From contig NZ_JAKRKC020000002.1 of the NCBI RefSeq assembly GCF_022664455.2, positions 1,550,001 through 1,614,000 of the forward strand: a DNA stretch of 64,000 bases. Direction: 5' to 3'. A program made the translations under genes and the position numbers. The notes beneath the pieces were generated by a model. It saw only the letters and a list, made by a program, of their open reading frames with translations. It had not been told where the DNA came from and did not search any database. Source of the DNA: Actinomadura luzonensis (GTDB lineage Bacteria; Actinomycetota; Actinomycetes; Streptosporangiales; Streptosporangiaceae). Every line of letters begins with the position of its first letter. Positions within the stretch are counted from its first letter, which is position 1. This document shows, piece by piece, positions 1 to 8,093 of the stretch.

Positions 1-399
1 GGACGGGTGCCCGGCCACCTCGCCCAGGGCCGGCCCCCGCCACAGCGCCAGCGCCTCGCCCAGCAGCCGCGCCCGCCCGGCCGGGTCGGCGAGGCGGCGC
101 GCCTCGGCGGTGAGCCGTTCGAACGCCCCGGCGTCGGTCGCGGCGTCCAGCCGGTAGCCGCCGGGCACCGACGCCAGGGCCCCGGCGCCGGGCAGCGCCC
201 GCCGCAGGCGCGAGACCAGCGACTGCAGCGCGTTGCCCGGGTCGGCGGGCGGCTCCTCCGGCCACAGGCAGCCGGTCAGCTCCTCGGCGGTGACCGGGCG
301 CCCGGCGGCCAGGGCCAGCCGCGCCACGAGCAGGCGCAGCCGGGCGCCGCCGACGGCTCTCGACTCGACCTCTACCGGCCCCAGGATCCCGACGCGCAC
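1..399 (-). CDS. SARP-family transcriptional regulator, N-terminal part (runs off the left edge)
   Basis: Reading leftwards from a GTG at 399, the frame stays open to the edge. It begins MRVGILGPVEVE, typical of the DNA-binding half of SARP/AfsR regulators. A winged-helix part follows (ELTGCLWPEEPP, then NALQSLVSRLRRAL, about residues 40-75), then the start of a bacterial transcriptional activation domain ending in LGEALALWRGPALGEV. Such proteins activate secondary-metabolite or stress genes by binding direct repeats near -35. The C-terminus is outside the window, so a small SARP and a large AfsR-like ATPase cannot be told apart. No clear ribosome binding site precedes the GTG, so the start is tentative. 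Confidence 0.72.
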   Translation of the reverse strand, partial: MRVGILGPVEVESRAVGGARLRLLVARLALAAGRPVTAEELTGCLWPEEPPADPGNALQSLVSRLRRALPGAGALASVPGGYRLDAATDAGAFERLTAEARRLADPAGRARLLGEALALWRGPALGEVAGHPS

Positions 400-445
400 A
401 CGACCATGCTGCCACCGCCGCGGCGCGCGCCGTCCGGGACGCCGC

Positions 446-1777
446 TCAGCCGTGCCACCCGGCGACGCCGCCGGGGACCGGCGCGGCCGGGTCGTACGGC
501 TCGCGGGTGAAGACGAACGTGTTGAGGTCCAGGTGGCCGGGGGAGACGCGCAACGTCTCGCCCGCGTAGTAGCCGTCCAGGCCCAGCCACGTCCCGTCGT
601 CCTGCGGCACGAACCGCGAGGCCCGCCCGCCCCCGTTCAGCGGCTCCAGCGACAGGCCCCGCTCCGGCAGCAGCCGCAGCGCGTACGGCTTCGGGCCCCA
701 GTGCCACAGGCCGGTCAGCGCCAGCAGGTCCGGGTCGGCCGCGACGGGGTGCCACTCGTCGGGCAGCCGCGGCTCGTGCTCGTCCAGGAGGTCGAGCAGG
801 TCCGTGAGCAGCCGCCCGCTCAGCCCGCTCGTGGTGTTGGCCATGAACAGCACTCCCACGCTCTCGGCGGGGTCCGCCCACACGGTGGCGAGGAAGCCCG
901 GCATCGACCCGGTGTGCCCGGCCAGGCGCCGCCCGCCGGCGCGGGCGAGCTGCAGGCCGAGGCCGTAGCCGCCGGTCCAGGCGTCGCCGTCGTCCACGCC
1001 GGCCGGCTCGCGCATCTCGGCCAGGGTGTCCGGGCACAGCACGCCGCCGGTGTCGCCGCACAGGAACGCCGCCCACCTGGCCAGGTCGTGCGGCGTGGAC
1101 CAGAGCTGCCCGGCCGGCCCCATCGCGGCGGCGTCGTGCTCGGGCTCGGCCAGCACCACGTCCGCCCAGGGGTGCACGGCGTAGCCGGTGGCGTGCGGGG
1201 CGCGGGGCCGCGGCGTGGTGGCGTCCATGCCGAGCGGCGCCAGCACCTCGCCGCGCACCGCCTCCCACCACGTGCCGCCGCGCAGCCGGGCGACCAGCTC
1301 GCCGAGCAGCGCGAAGCCGACGTTGGAGTAGTGGAAACGCCGGCCGGGACGGTGCTTGGCCTCCCCGGGCCCGAGCCGCCCGAGCAGGTCGTCCACCGGC
1401 ACGCCCGGGGTGCGCTCCCACCAGTCCGTGGGCGGCTCGGCGCTCAGCCCCGCGGTGTGCGACAACAACTGGGCGACGGTGAGCTGCCCGTGCGGCGCGC
1501 CGGGCAGGTGGGCGTCCAGGCGGTCGTTGAGGTCGAGCGCGCCCTCGTCGCGCAGCCGCATCACCACCACCGCCACCATCGACTTGGTGATCGAGCCGAG
1601 CCGGTACTGCGTGGCGGGGGTCGGCGGCCCGTCGCCGACCCGGCCGCGCCCGCCGAACCACGCCGTCCGCCCGTCGCGGACGATCGCCGCCGTGAGCGAG
1701 GGCACCCTGCATTCGGCCTGTTCGACGGCGAGCCGGCGCAGCAGGGCGCGGGCCGTCACGTGTCCCACCTGAGTCAT
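446..1777 (-). CDS. Serine hydrolase of the class C beta-lactamase / DD-peptidase fold
   Basis: The protein has 443 residues from an ATG at 1777; a TTG nine bases upstream is an alternative. It has the three marks of the family: SxxK (S62-I-T-K65, in LGSITKSM), a YSN motif near residue 150 (HYSNVGFALLG), and an HTG motif late in the protein (LAGHTGSMPG), the counterpart of KTG. There is no signal peptide, so it probably acts in the cytoplasm. Actinomycete relatives are usually esterases or peptidases rather than true beta-lactamases. It converges on nothing and lies just downstream of the lipoprotein gene on the same strand, possibly co-transcribed. Substrate unknown. Confidence 0.85.
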   Translation of the reverse strand: MTQVGHVTARALLRRLAVEQAECRVPSLTAAIVRDGRTAWFGGRGRVGDGPPTPATQYRLGSITKSMVAVVVMRLRDEGALDLNDRLDAHLPGAPHGQLTVAQLLSHTAGLSAEPPTDWWERTPGVPVDDLLGRLGPGEAKHRPGRRFHYSNVGFALLGELVARLRGGTWWEAVRGEVLAPLGMDATTPRPRAPHATGYAVHPWADVVLAEPEHDAAAMGPAGQLWSTPHDLARWAAFLCGDTGGVLCPDTLAEMREPAGVDDGDAWTGGYGLGLQLARAGGRRLAGHTGSMPGFLATVWADPAESVGVLFMANTTSGLSGRLLTDLLDLLDEHEPRLPDEWHPVAADPDLLALTGLWHWGPKPYALRLLPERGLSLEPLNGGGRASRFVPQDDGTWLGLDGYYAGETLRVSPGHLDLNTFVFTREPYDPAAPVPGGVAGWHG

Positions 1778-1811
1778 GGGCGACAAGGGTAGCCGCTGGG
1801 CCGGGCCCGGC

Positions 1812-2804
1812 TCAGCGGGCGGGAGCGCGGTCGAAGGCGTCGAGGATGAGCGCGGTGGCGTCCAGGGCGCGGGAGGTGACGCCCAGCCGGGCCACCTGGA
1901 CGGCGCCCGGCCAGGTGTGGCCGCCCCCGTCCACCGTGTACAGCGCCAGCGCCGTCCTCCCCGGGCACGACGTCCAGGCCCGCAGCCGCACCCCGGCGGC
2001 GGGACGGGAGGCGGTGCGGCCGGTGCAGCCGAACGCCCGCGCCCAGTCGTCCACGGCCCGCTCCACCGGCGGCAGCACCACCAGGTCGGCCAGGGCGCGC
2101 AGGGTGCCGGTGGCGTCGGGGAACGGGTGCCCGCCCCGGTACGGGACCGCGCGGTCGGCCGTGCCGTGGAAGGCGAGCAGCGTGGCCGGGCGCGGGTGCG
2201 CGCAGGGCCGGGCGACGCTGATGCCGCCCACGGCCGCCGCGCCCGCCAGCCGGCCGTCCAGGGCGCAGACCAGCGCGGCGGACATGGCGGCCCCGTACGA
2301 CATGCCGGCCGCGAACTCGCGCCGCCGGTCCACGCACAGGCCCTGCTCCAGCCGGTCGAGCAGGGCGGCGAGGAAGCCGGCGTCGTCCGGGCCCGACGTG
2401 CCGGGCAGCGTCCAGCCCATCCGGCCCTCGGCGGCCTGCGGGGTGGCCACGACGTAGCCGCGGCGCGGCCCCTCCACGGCCAGGCGGCTGTAGGCGGCCT
2501 CCTCGGCCGCGCTGGAGCCGAGACCGTGCAGGTCCAGCAGCACCGGGTGCGGGCCCTCGCCGTCGGGGACGGACAGCAGGAACGTCCTGCGCAGGCCGTC
2601 GTGCGTCATCGTGTGCCGGCCGGGCCGCAGCGGGCGGGCGGCGGCGCACCCGTTCTCCCGCGCCTGCCCGCCCGGCGCGGACCCGCTCGCCGACGGAGGC
2701 GGGGGAGACAGGGAAGACGGGGGAGACGGGGGAGCGGGCGCGCCCGCGCAGCCGGCGGCCAGCAGCGCCGCCAGCGCGATCGTCAACGCCGTCCTCCCGG
2801 TCAA
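1812..2804 (-). CDS. Secreted alpha/beta-hydrolase lipoprotein, PHB-depolymerase/LpqC-type esterase
   Basis: This is a 330-residue lipoprotein. The TTG start at 2804 is chosen because GAGGAGG lies just upstream. The N-terminus is a lipoprotein signal with lipobox LAAGC (Cys19), followed by a Pro/Ser linker to about residue 45. The hydrolase domain shows an oxyanion strand LLDLHGLGSS, the nucleophile elbow G-M-S169-Y-G, HGTAD with the likely acid, and a late GGGHTWPG carrying the catalytic His. This layout matches the poly(3-hydroxybutyrate) depolymerase / feruloyl esterase family (Mycobacterium LpqC). It probably cleaves esters outside the membrane. The exact substrate is not readable from sequence. 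Confidence 0.85.
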   Translation of the reverse strand: MTGRTALTIALAALLAAGCAGAPAPPSPPSSLSPPPPSASGSAPGGQARENGCAAARPLRPGRHTMTHDGLRRTFLLSVPDGEGPHPVLLDLHGLGSSAAEEAAYSRLAVEGPRRGYVVATPQAAEGRMGWTLPGTSGPDDAGFLAALLDRLEQGLCVDRRREFAAGMSYGAAMSAALVCALDGRLAGAAAVGGISVARPCAHPRPATLLAFHGTADRAVPYRGGHPFPDATGTLRALADLVVLPPVERAVDDWARAFGCTGRTASRPAAGVRLRAWTSCPGRTALALYTVDGGGHTWPGAVQVARLGVTSRALDATALILDAFDRAPAR

Positions 2805-2870
2805 CGCCCCTCCTCAGGCAGTCGGGCCCGTGCGCCCGGCCGGTGCGGCGGGACGCGTCGTCCGGCGGCG

Positions 2871-2912
2871 CGACCTCCAGCGTAGGCGACCTCCAGCGTA
2901 GGCGACCTCGAC
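2871..2912. repeat. Tandem 16-bp repeat upstream of the esterase gene
   Basis: The unit CGACCTCCAGCGTAGG occurs at 2871-2886 and 2887-2902, with a partial third copy to about 2910. It lies between the SCO6745-type gene and the esterase start. It may be replication slippage or a direct-repeat binding site; nothing distinguishes these. Confidence 0.7.
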
Positions 2913-2933
2913 GGAACGGCCAGGCCGGGACGG

Positions 2934-3815
2934 TCAGTCGGGGGCCTTGACGGTGGCGATGCCGAGCGTGCTGGTCATCGGCAGCAGGCCCGCCTCGAAG
3001 ACCGCGCCGAGGAGTGGCGCGCCGAGCCGGGCCAGCCGGTCGGCGCGGTCCTGCCCGAGCAGCCGCCACGGCCCGGCCGCCAGGTCGTCGGTCATCCGCT
3101 CGACCTGGTCGCGCAGGGCCCGGCCGCGCTCGGTGGCCTGGCCGGCGGCGTCCACCAGCCCTCGCGCGGCCAGGCGGTCGCGGGCGGCGGCCCACTCCTG
3201 CTCGCTCCAGCCGCGGCCCTCGAACGCCTCCACCGGCGCGGCCCCGATCGCCGCGAACGACACCAGCGCCTCGCAGCCGTCCAGCTCCGCGGCCTGCAGG
3301 GCCGCGAGGTGGCCGTCGCCGCGGTGCTCGCGCAGCACGGTCGCCGCCTGCCACAGCGCCAGGTGCGGCTCCTCCGGCCAGGGCAGGTCCAGGTTGGCGG
3401 CGGCGAACGGGCGCCCCTCCACGCCCGCGCCCTCGGCCGCCCGGCGGGCCAGCTCGGCCGCCTCCCGCACCTCCGGCCCGCTCAGCCACTCCTGATCGGC
3501 CAGGCTCTGGTACGTGCGGTCCACGGCCGTCAGCCGCGCGTCCAGCACCTGCCCGGGGGTGGCGACCGCCCATACGGCGGGCACCTGCCCGGCGATCGCC
3601 GCCGGGCTGAAGCTGTAGTACGTCGCCGTCGCCAGGCGGGTGCCGATCGGGCCGAGCGGGGCCGTGCGGTAGGCGAAGTAGCTCGGCCAGCGCGACTCCA
3701 CGTCGTACCCGAGGGCGGCGGCCGCCTCGAACGCCTGGGGGGAGAAGTACAGGACCGCGTGCAGGGGCTCAAGCTGGTGCCACATGCGGCGGGCCAGCCG
3801 GGACGTCTCGCTCAT
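2934..3815 (-). CDS. SCO6745-family protein (SalK-like), function unknown
   Basis: The protein has 293 residues from an ATG at 3815, preceded by GTGAGG at good spacing; an upstream GTG at 3827 would overlap that site. The N-terminus (ARRMWHQLEPLHAVLYFSP) and the helical body match a family common in actinomycetes, named after Streptomyces SCO6745 and related to SalK of the salinomycin cluster. There are no membrane segments or catalytic motifs I can name. Sequences such as AAARDRLAARGLVDAAGQ and ERGRALRDQVE look like a winged-helix substructure. Role unknown; the family name is recognised from the N-terminal pattern only. Confidence 0.75.
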   Translation of the reverse strand: MSETSRLARRMWHQLEPLHAVLYFSPQAFEAAAALGYDVESRWPSYFAYRTAPLGPIGTRLATATYYSFSPAAIAGQVPAVWAVATPGQVLDARLTAVDRTYQSLADQEWLSGPEVREAAELARRAAEGAGVEGRPFAAANLDLPWPEEPHLALWQAATVLREHRGDGHLAALQAAELDGCEALVSFAAIGAAPVEAFEGRGWSEQEWAAARDRLAARGLVDAAGQATERGRALRDQVERMTDDLAAGPWRLLGQDRADRLARLGAPLLGAVFEAGLLPMTSTLGIATVKAPD

Positions 3816-3905
3816 GCCGAACCTCACTGTCTAGTCTGCGTACGCCAGTGACGATAGACCCTCCGCGCATCACTGGTCAATGCGAGATAGACAGTTATGT
3901 GTGGG

Positions 3906-4160
3906 TCAGTCGGTGGGCTCGGCGCCCGGGTCTCCGTCCCCGCCGCCCGTCTCCTCCCCGCCGTCGGCGGCCACCTCCCGCCGCTCCTCCTCGACCGCCT
4001 GCTCCGGGTCGGGCGGCGACTCGACCGGCTCGGCGGGGATCGGGCGCGGGGTCCGCCGCACCTCCACGCCGGCCCGCGCGACCAGCGTGTCGGACTCGCC
4101 GTTGACCTGCCCGACCGCGGGCGGCATCTCCTCGGGGCGCTTCTCGTCCTGTCCGTCCAT
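3906..4160 (-). CDS. Small acidic hypothetical protein
   Basis: This is an 84-residue frame from an ATG at 4160, with a GGAAGG site upstream; a GTG at 4169 is possible. It is rich in Glu, Asp, Pro and Gly (EKRPEEMPPAVGQVNGESD at the start, DGGEETGGGDGDPGAEPTD at the end), so it is probably disordered. There are no cysteines, membrane segments or known domain. The ribosome binding site and the gap it fills between two − strand genes support it as real. Confidence 0.5.
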   Translation of the reverse strand: MDGQDEKRPEEMPPAVGQVNGESDTLVARAGVEVRRTPRPIPAEPVESPPDPEQAVEEERREVAADGGEETGGGDGDPGAEPTD

Positions 4161-4202
4161 GACCGCCACCTTCCCTCACCATGACCTTCTGAACGAGGCG
4201 GC

Positions 4203-4228
4203 GCCGGGGGACGGGCGCGTCCCCCGGC
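4203..4228 (-). terminator. Hairpin after the rhamnogalacturonan lyase gene
   Basis: GCCGGGGGAC (4203-4212) pairs perfectly with GTCCCCCGGC (4219-4228) around a 6-nt loop. It sits 7 bp past the lyase stop codon. There is no U-tract, as is common for GC-rich actinomycete terminators. Confidence 0.6.
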
Positions 4229-4235
4229 GGAGCGG

Positions 4236-6089
4236 TCAGCGGACGTAGATGTCGGGGCGCGGCGGCGTGGGCATGCGGTCGCCGAGGAAGAAGCCGGTGT
4301 GCGGCGGCTGGTTGTAGGCGGTGTTCTGCCAGGCGACCGACACCCGGTACAGCGGGTCGTGCATGAGGGTGTAGAGGCGGCGGTCGGTCGGGACGGTGGT
4401 GGAGTAGACGCGCAGCGCGCGGTTGTCGGTGGTGGGCCAGACGACCTCCTCGCGCCAGTCGCCGAACAGGTCGGCCGACAGCGACGGGGTGGCCTTGGTG
4501 CCGTTGTTGGAGTGCACGCCCGAGGCGGTCAGCAGGCGGGTGTCGGCGTCCGTGCCGTACTTGTCGATGCGGGTCTGGTCGAGCAGCTCGCGCACCGGGT
4601 CGCCGTCCCACCAGACGAGGAAGTTGACCGAGGACGGCTTGCGCCCGGCGGTGTTGCCGGTGACGCTGCGCAGGTTGCCGTCGGCGGCGGACCAGAACTC
4701 CGAGGCGACCCGGACGGTCGAGATGTCGCCCGCCACGCCGCGCCCGTTGTCGGAGCCGGAGGCCGTCTGCCACAGGATCTGGCCGGTGCGCGGGTCGATG
4801 TACAACGAGCCGGGCTGGCTCGTGCCCTCGCTGACCTTGAAGTACTCGAGGCCCGCCCGCGCCGGGTCGAAGTCGCCGAGGTGCTGGGCGTCGCCGTGGC
4901 CGGTGCGGGTGCTCCACAGGCCGGTGCCGTTGTCGTTGACGGCCATCGCGCCGTAGACGATCTCGTCGCGGCCGTCGCCGTCCACGTCGCCGACGGACAG
5001 GCTGTGGCTGCCCTGGCCGGCGTACTGCGAGCCGGCCGAGTTGCTGTCGAACGTCCACCGCTTGGTGAGCGTGCCGTTGCGGAAGTCCCAGGCGGCGATC
5101 ACGCTGCGGGTGTAGTAGCCGCGCGCCATGATCAGCGACGGGCGCTCGCCGTCGAGGTAGGCGGTGCCGGCCAGGAAGCGGTCCACCCGGTTGCCGTAGC
5201 TGTCGCCCCAGGAGGAGACGGTGCCGCGCGGCGGGTCGTAGCTCACGGTGGACATGGCGGCGCCGGTCAGGCCGTTGAACATGGTCAGGTACTCGGGGCC
5301 GGACAGGACGTAGCCGCTGGAGTTGCGGTAGTCGGCGCCGGAGCTGCCGATGACCGTGCCGGCGCCGTCCCTGGTGCCGTCGGCGGTCTTCATGGCGACC
5401 TCGGCGCGGCCGTCGCCGTCGTAGTCGTAGACCTGGAACTGGGTGTAGTGCGCGCCGGCCCGGATGTTGCGGCCGAGGTCGATGCGCCACAGGCGGGTGC
5501 CGTTGAGCCGGTAGGCGTCGACGAAGACGTTGCCGGTGTAGCCGGACTGGGAGTTGTCCTTGGAGTTGGACGGGTCCCATTTGAGGACCAGCTCGTACTG
5601 GCCGTCGCCGTCCAGGTCGCCGACGCCGGCGTCGTTGGCGCTGTAGGTGTAGGCGACGCCGTCGGGGGTGGTGCCGCCGGACGGGGGCTGGATGGGCACG
5701 TCCAGGTACGCGCCGCCGGTGAAGCGCAGCGAGGCGGGGGAGGCGGCCTGCTCGGCGCCGCCCACCACGGCCCTGACGGTGTAGGAGGCGTCGGCGGCGG
5801 CGCCGTTGTCCAGGTAGTTCGTGGCGGCGGTGAGGCCGGCGGCGATCCTGGTGGAGCCGCGGTAGAGGTTGAAGGAGACGCCGTCGGGGTCGGTGCCGAG
5901 CAGCCGCCAGGAGACGAGGTTGCCGGAGCCGGAGCGGACGCTGATCAGCCCGCGGTCGAGGTCCTCCATCTGCTTGGTCGGCGGGGCGGCGCCGGCGGGG
6001 GCGGTGACCAGCGCGCTTGTCACCAGAGTGGTCGGCAGGGCGGTCGACAGGGTGGCGGCCAGGGCGAGGGCGGCCTTGCGTAACCGCAT
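4236..6089 (-). CDS. Secreted rhamnogalacturonan lyase, polysaccharide lyase family 11
   Basis: The 617-residue protein has a Sec signal peptide (cleavage near residue 34, PAGA-AP). The mature part starts KQMEDLDRGLISVRSG, the classic PL11 opening, then a short beta domain (about 40-130) and an eight-bladed propeller. Calcium-binding repeats are visible as DLDGDGQYELV, DYDGDGRAEVAMK and DVDGDGRDEIVYG. PL11 enzymes (YesW/YesX types) cut the rhamnose-galacturonate backbone of pectin by beta-elimination. No carbohydrate-binding module follows; the protein ends with DIYVR just after the catalytic domain. A LacI-type palindrome lies 24 bp upstream of the start, so expression is probably sugar-induced. 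Confidence 0.93.
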   Translation of the reverse strand: MRLRKAALALAATLSTALPTTLVTSALVTAPAGAAPPTKQMEDLDRGLISVRSGSGNLVSWRLLGTDPDGVSFNLYRGSTRIAAGLTAATNYLDNGAAADASYTVRAVVGGAEQAASPASLRFTGGAYLDVPIQPPSGGTTPDGVAYTYSANDAGVGDLDGDGQYELVLKWDPSNSKDNSQSGYTGNVFVDAYRLNGTRLWRIDLGRNIRAGAHYTQFQVYDYDGDGRAEVAMKTADGTRDGAGTVIGSSGADYRNSSGYVLSGPEYLTMFNGLTGAAMSTVSYDPPRGTVSSWGDSYGNRVDRFLAGTAYLDGERPSLIMARGYYTRSVIAAWDFRNGTLTKRWTFDSNSAGSQYAGQGSHSLSVGDVDGDGRDEIVYGAMAVNDNGTGLWSTRTGHGDAQHLGDFDPARAGLEYFKVSEGTSQPGSLYIDPRTGQILWQTASGSDNGRGVAGDISTVRVASEFWSAADGNLRSVTGNTAGRKPSSVNFLVWWDGDPVRELLDQTRIDKYGTDADTRLLTASGVHSNNGTKATPSLSADLFGDWREEVVWPTTDNRALRVYSTTVPTDRRLYTLMHDPLYRVSVAWQNTAYNQPPHTGFFLGDRMPTPPRPDIYVR

Positions 6090-6112
6090 CGCGGGTCCTT
6101 TCTGCGGTGGAT

Positions 6113-6126
6113 GGAAAGCGCTTTCC
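6113..6126. promoter_or_regulatory. LacI-family operator upstream of the PL11 lyase
   Basis: GGAAAGCGCTTTCC is a perfect 14-bp palindrome with the central CG typical of LacI/GalR repressor operators. It sits 24 bp upstream of the lyase start. The repressor gene is not in the window. Confidence 0.75.
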
Positions 6127-6369
6127 CGATAGGCGAAAAAGAAACTTTCACGGGCACGTGACGGCCGGCCCCCGTCCGCCGGGCGCCGGAAGGCGGTGCG
6201 GGCCTGCGGCGACGTTCATGCGGGCTCCTCGGGTGGGGCGGCCGGATCTCGGCGTATTAAAGCCGCCGCGTCACCGGCCCGCAAGAGATCGCGCGGCCCG
6301 CCGGTTGCCTTGACGCCGGTGTCAGGGTCCTAGCCTGTCGGCGACCGCTGTGAGCAGTGAGGAGTGACG

Positions 6370-7230
6370 GTGAAGTTCGGGATCAGCTACAACACGGCCC
6401 ACTTCGGCATGGATCCGGAGCGGGTGGTGGAGTTCGCCAGGCTTGTCGAGGAGTGCGGGTTCGAGTCCCTGTACGTCCCTGAGCACGTCGTGCTGTACCC
6501 GGGCGCCAGGGTCGGCCCGTTCGAGCTGCCGCCGACGCTGCCGTACGCCGACCCCCTGGACCTGCTGGCCTTCGTCGCCGCCGCGACCCGGCGCGTCCTG
6601 CTGGGCACGGCGGTGCTGCTCCTGCCGTACCACCATCCCGTGCTCCTGGCCAAGCGGCTGGCCACCGTCGATGTGTTGTCCGGCGGCCGGATGCGGCTGC
6701 TCACCGTGGGGGTGGGCGCGCTGCCGGGGGAGGCGTGCGCGGTGGGGGTGGACTTCACCACCCGCGGGCGGCGCGCCGACGAGGCCGTCGACGTGCTGCG
6801 CCTGCTGTGGTCGGGGGAGGAGGAGGGCGTCGGCTTCGCCGGCCGGTTCTTCGCCTTCGACAGCCTGTGCAGCTACCCGAAGCCGCTCGGCGGCGCGGGC
6901 CTGCCGATCCACGTCGGCGGCTCCAGCAGGGCCGCGGCGCGCCGGGCCGGCCTGCGGGGCGACGGCTACTTCCCGGGCGGCCGGCTCGACGCGCGGGAGC
7001 GGGCCGAGCAGTGGGACCTGGCGCGCGCCACGGCCGCCGCGGCGGGACGCGACCCCGAGGCCCTGGAGTACACCCGCTGGGGCACGATCGACATGACGGA
7101 GGACGACATCGAGGCGATGGCCGCGCAGGGGGTGACCCGGCTGGTCGTCAGCCCCGCCACCGCCGAGCCGGGGACGCAGCGGGAGGAGCTGGAGGCGTTC
7201 GCGCGGCGGTTCGGTCTCCACCCTTCCTGA
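6370..7230 (+). CDS. LLM-class F420-dependent oxidoreductase
   Basis: This is a 286-residue luciferase-like TIM-barrel protein. The GTG at 6370 (MKFGISYNTAHFG) is preferred over a GTG at 6364 because GAGGAG is then well spaced. Family marks are ECGFESLYVPEHV near the start, LLGTAVLLLPYHHPVLLAKRLATVDVLSGGR (about residues 75-110), and IHVGGSSRAAARRAG later. Such enzymes use reduced deazaflavin F420 to reduce or oxidise small substrates. The substrate is not predictable. It ends exactly where a 22-bp dispersed repeat begins. Confidence 0.88.
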   Translation: MKFGISYNTAHFGMDPERVVEFARLVEECGFESLYVPEHVVLYPGARVGPFELPPTLPYADPLDLLAFVAAATRRVLLGTAVLLLPYHHPVLLAKRLATVDVLSGGRMRLLTVGVGALPGEACAVGVDFTTRGRRADEAVDVLRLLWSGEEEGVGFAGRFFAFDSLCSYPKPLGGAGLPIHVGGSSRAAARRAGLRGDGYFPGGRLDARERAEQWDLARATAAAAGRDPEALEYTRWGTIDMTEDDIEAMAAQGVTRLVVSPATAEPGTQREELEAFARRFGLHPS

Positions 7231-7249
7231 TCTACTTTGTAAAGGCGTC
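7228..7249 (+). repeat. 22-bp dispersed repeat, copy 1
   Basis: An exact 22-bp sequence starting TGATCTACTTTG and ending AAAGGCGTC begins with the stop codon of the upstream gene. An identical copy in the same orientation lies at 15773-15794, also overlapping a stop codon. It contains the partial dyad CTTTGTAAAG. Confidence 0.8.
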
Positions 7250-7255
7250 GGGTTC

Positions 7256-7270
7256 GGGACCTCCTGCCCT
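7256..7270 (+). promoter_or_regulatory. DosR-like box, site A (upstream of the membrane protein/USP pair)
   Basis: GGGACCTCCTGCCCT lies 63 bp upstream of the 7333 start. It matches the 15-bp motif GGGACCTYCGGCCCT, found upstream of three other genes in this block, with one mismatch. The GGGAC half resembles the actinobacterial DosR/DevR site. Confidence 0.6.
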
Positions 7271-7332
7271 GGCGACCAAGAAAACCCGCGGCGAGGATGG
7301 GAGCGCGACGCGAGGAGGAAGGCGGGCAAGTC

Positions 7333-7545
7333 ATGCGATGGAATGAGATGTCCAGGCCGCGCCGCCGCATGCTCGTGCTGGCGGCGGCGACCGAGCTGGT
7401 GCTGACCTCGGCCGCGGCGGCGGACCTGTGGTCGCGGCCGCGGGCGGCGGTGCGGGGGCGCAAGGCGCTGTGGTGGCCGGCGATCTTCGTGCAGCCGCTG
7501 GGGCCGGTCGTCTACCTGGTGTGGGGACGGCGCAGGCAGCCATGA
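7333..7545 (+). CDS. Small membrane protein with a PLDc_N-like segment
   Basis: The 70-residue protein starts at an ATG at 7333 behind GAGGAAGG. It has a first helix (MLVLAAATELVLTSAAAADLW) and a C-terminal hydrophobic segment, WWPAIFVQPLGPVVYLVWGR. The latter is the pattern of the short phospholipase D N-terminal transmembrane family. Its stop overlaps the universal stress protein start (ATGA), so the two are translationally coupled. The upstream DosR-like box suggests hypoxia or stress control. Molecular role unknown. Confidence 0.72.
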   Translation: MRWNEMSRPRRRMLVLAAATELVLTSAAAADLWSRPRAAVRGRKALWWPAIFVQPLGPVVYLVWGRRRQP

Positions 7546-8048
7546 CGGGGCGCCTGGTCGTGGCCGGCGTGGACGGCACGCCGGCCGCCGAGCCCGCCCT
7601 GTTGTGGGCCGCCGCGGAGGCGGGGCCCGGTGGGCGGTTGCTGATCGTGCACGCGTGGGAGCCGATCGTGGCGTACCACGCCCTGTACGCCCGCCAGTGC
7701 GCGCCGGGTGATCTGCTGGAGCGGCGGTTGTCCGCGCTGCGGGTGCTGGACCGGGCGGCCGGGCTGGTGCGGAAGACCTGCCCGGGGGTGGCGGTGGAGT
7801 GCCGGCTGGTGCCGGGGCGTGCGGAGACGGCGCTGCCGGCCGCCGCCGAGGGCGCTGATCTGCTGGTGCTGGGGTCGCTGGCGCAGCGGCGGGGTGACGG
7901 GCGGCTGGGCGCGGTGCTGTTGTCGTGCCTGCGCTGGCCGCCGGGGTGCCCGGTGGTGGTGGTGCCCGGTATGCCTGCTGGGGGCGGGCGGGCGGTGTCC
8001 GTGCCCGCCGAGGCGGTGGCGGGACCTTTGGGTGGCCCGTCGTTGTGA
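7542..8048 (+). CDS. Universal stress protein, UspA family
   Basis: This single-domain USP has 168 residues. It begins LVVAGVDGTPAAEPALLWAA, the usual first strand and helix, and continues with RLLIVHAWEP. It ends with the nucleotide-loop region ADLLVLGS and a strand CPVVVVPG. The canonical ATP motif G-2x-G-9x-G-(S/T) is only partly kept (GSLAQRRGDGRLGAVLLSCL), so ATP binding is uncertain. It is coupled by a 4-bp overlap to the membrane protein gene. USPs are classic members of DosR-type dormancy regulons. Confidence 0.88.
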   Translation: MTGRLVVAGVDGTPAAEPALLWAAAEAGPGGRLLIVHAWEPIVAYHALYARQCAPGDLLERRLSALRVLDRAAGLVRKTCPGVAVECRLVPGRAETALPAAAEGADLLVLGSLAQRRGDGRLGAVLLSCLRWPPGCPVVVVPGMPAGGGRAVSVPAEAVAGPLGGPSL

Positions 8049-8059
8049 CCTTAGGCACT
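8045..8059 (+). promoter_or_regulatory. Weak DosR-like box, possible site E
   Basis: GTGACCTTAGGCACT differs from the block's motif at four positions but keeps the dyad centre. It overlaps the end of the universal stress protein gene and lies 35 bp upstream of the RsbW-like gene. Listed as a possibility only. Confidence 0.3.
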
Positions 8060-8093
8060 GTCCCGGTCGCGGGTCGTCGCCGACAGTGGGGAC

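Noticed and set aside
446..1777. Calling the first serine hydrolase a beta-lactamase resistance gene
   Set aside because: It lacks a signal peptide and the family is dominated by esterases and peptidases, so fold alone does not justify it.
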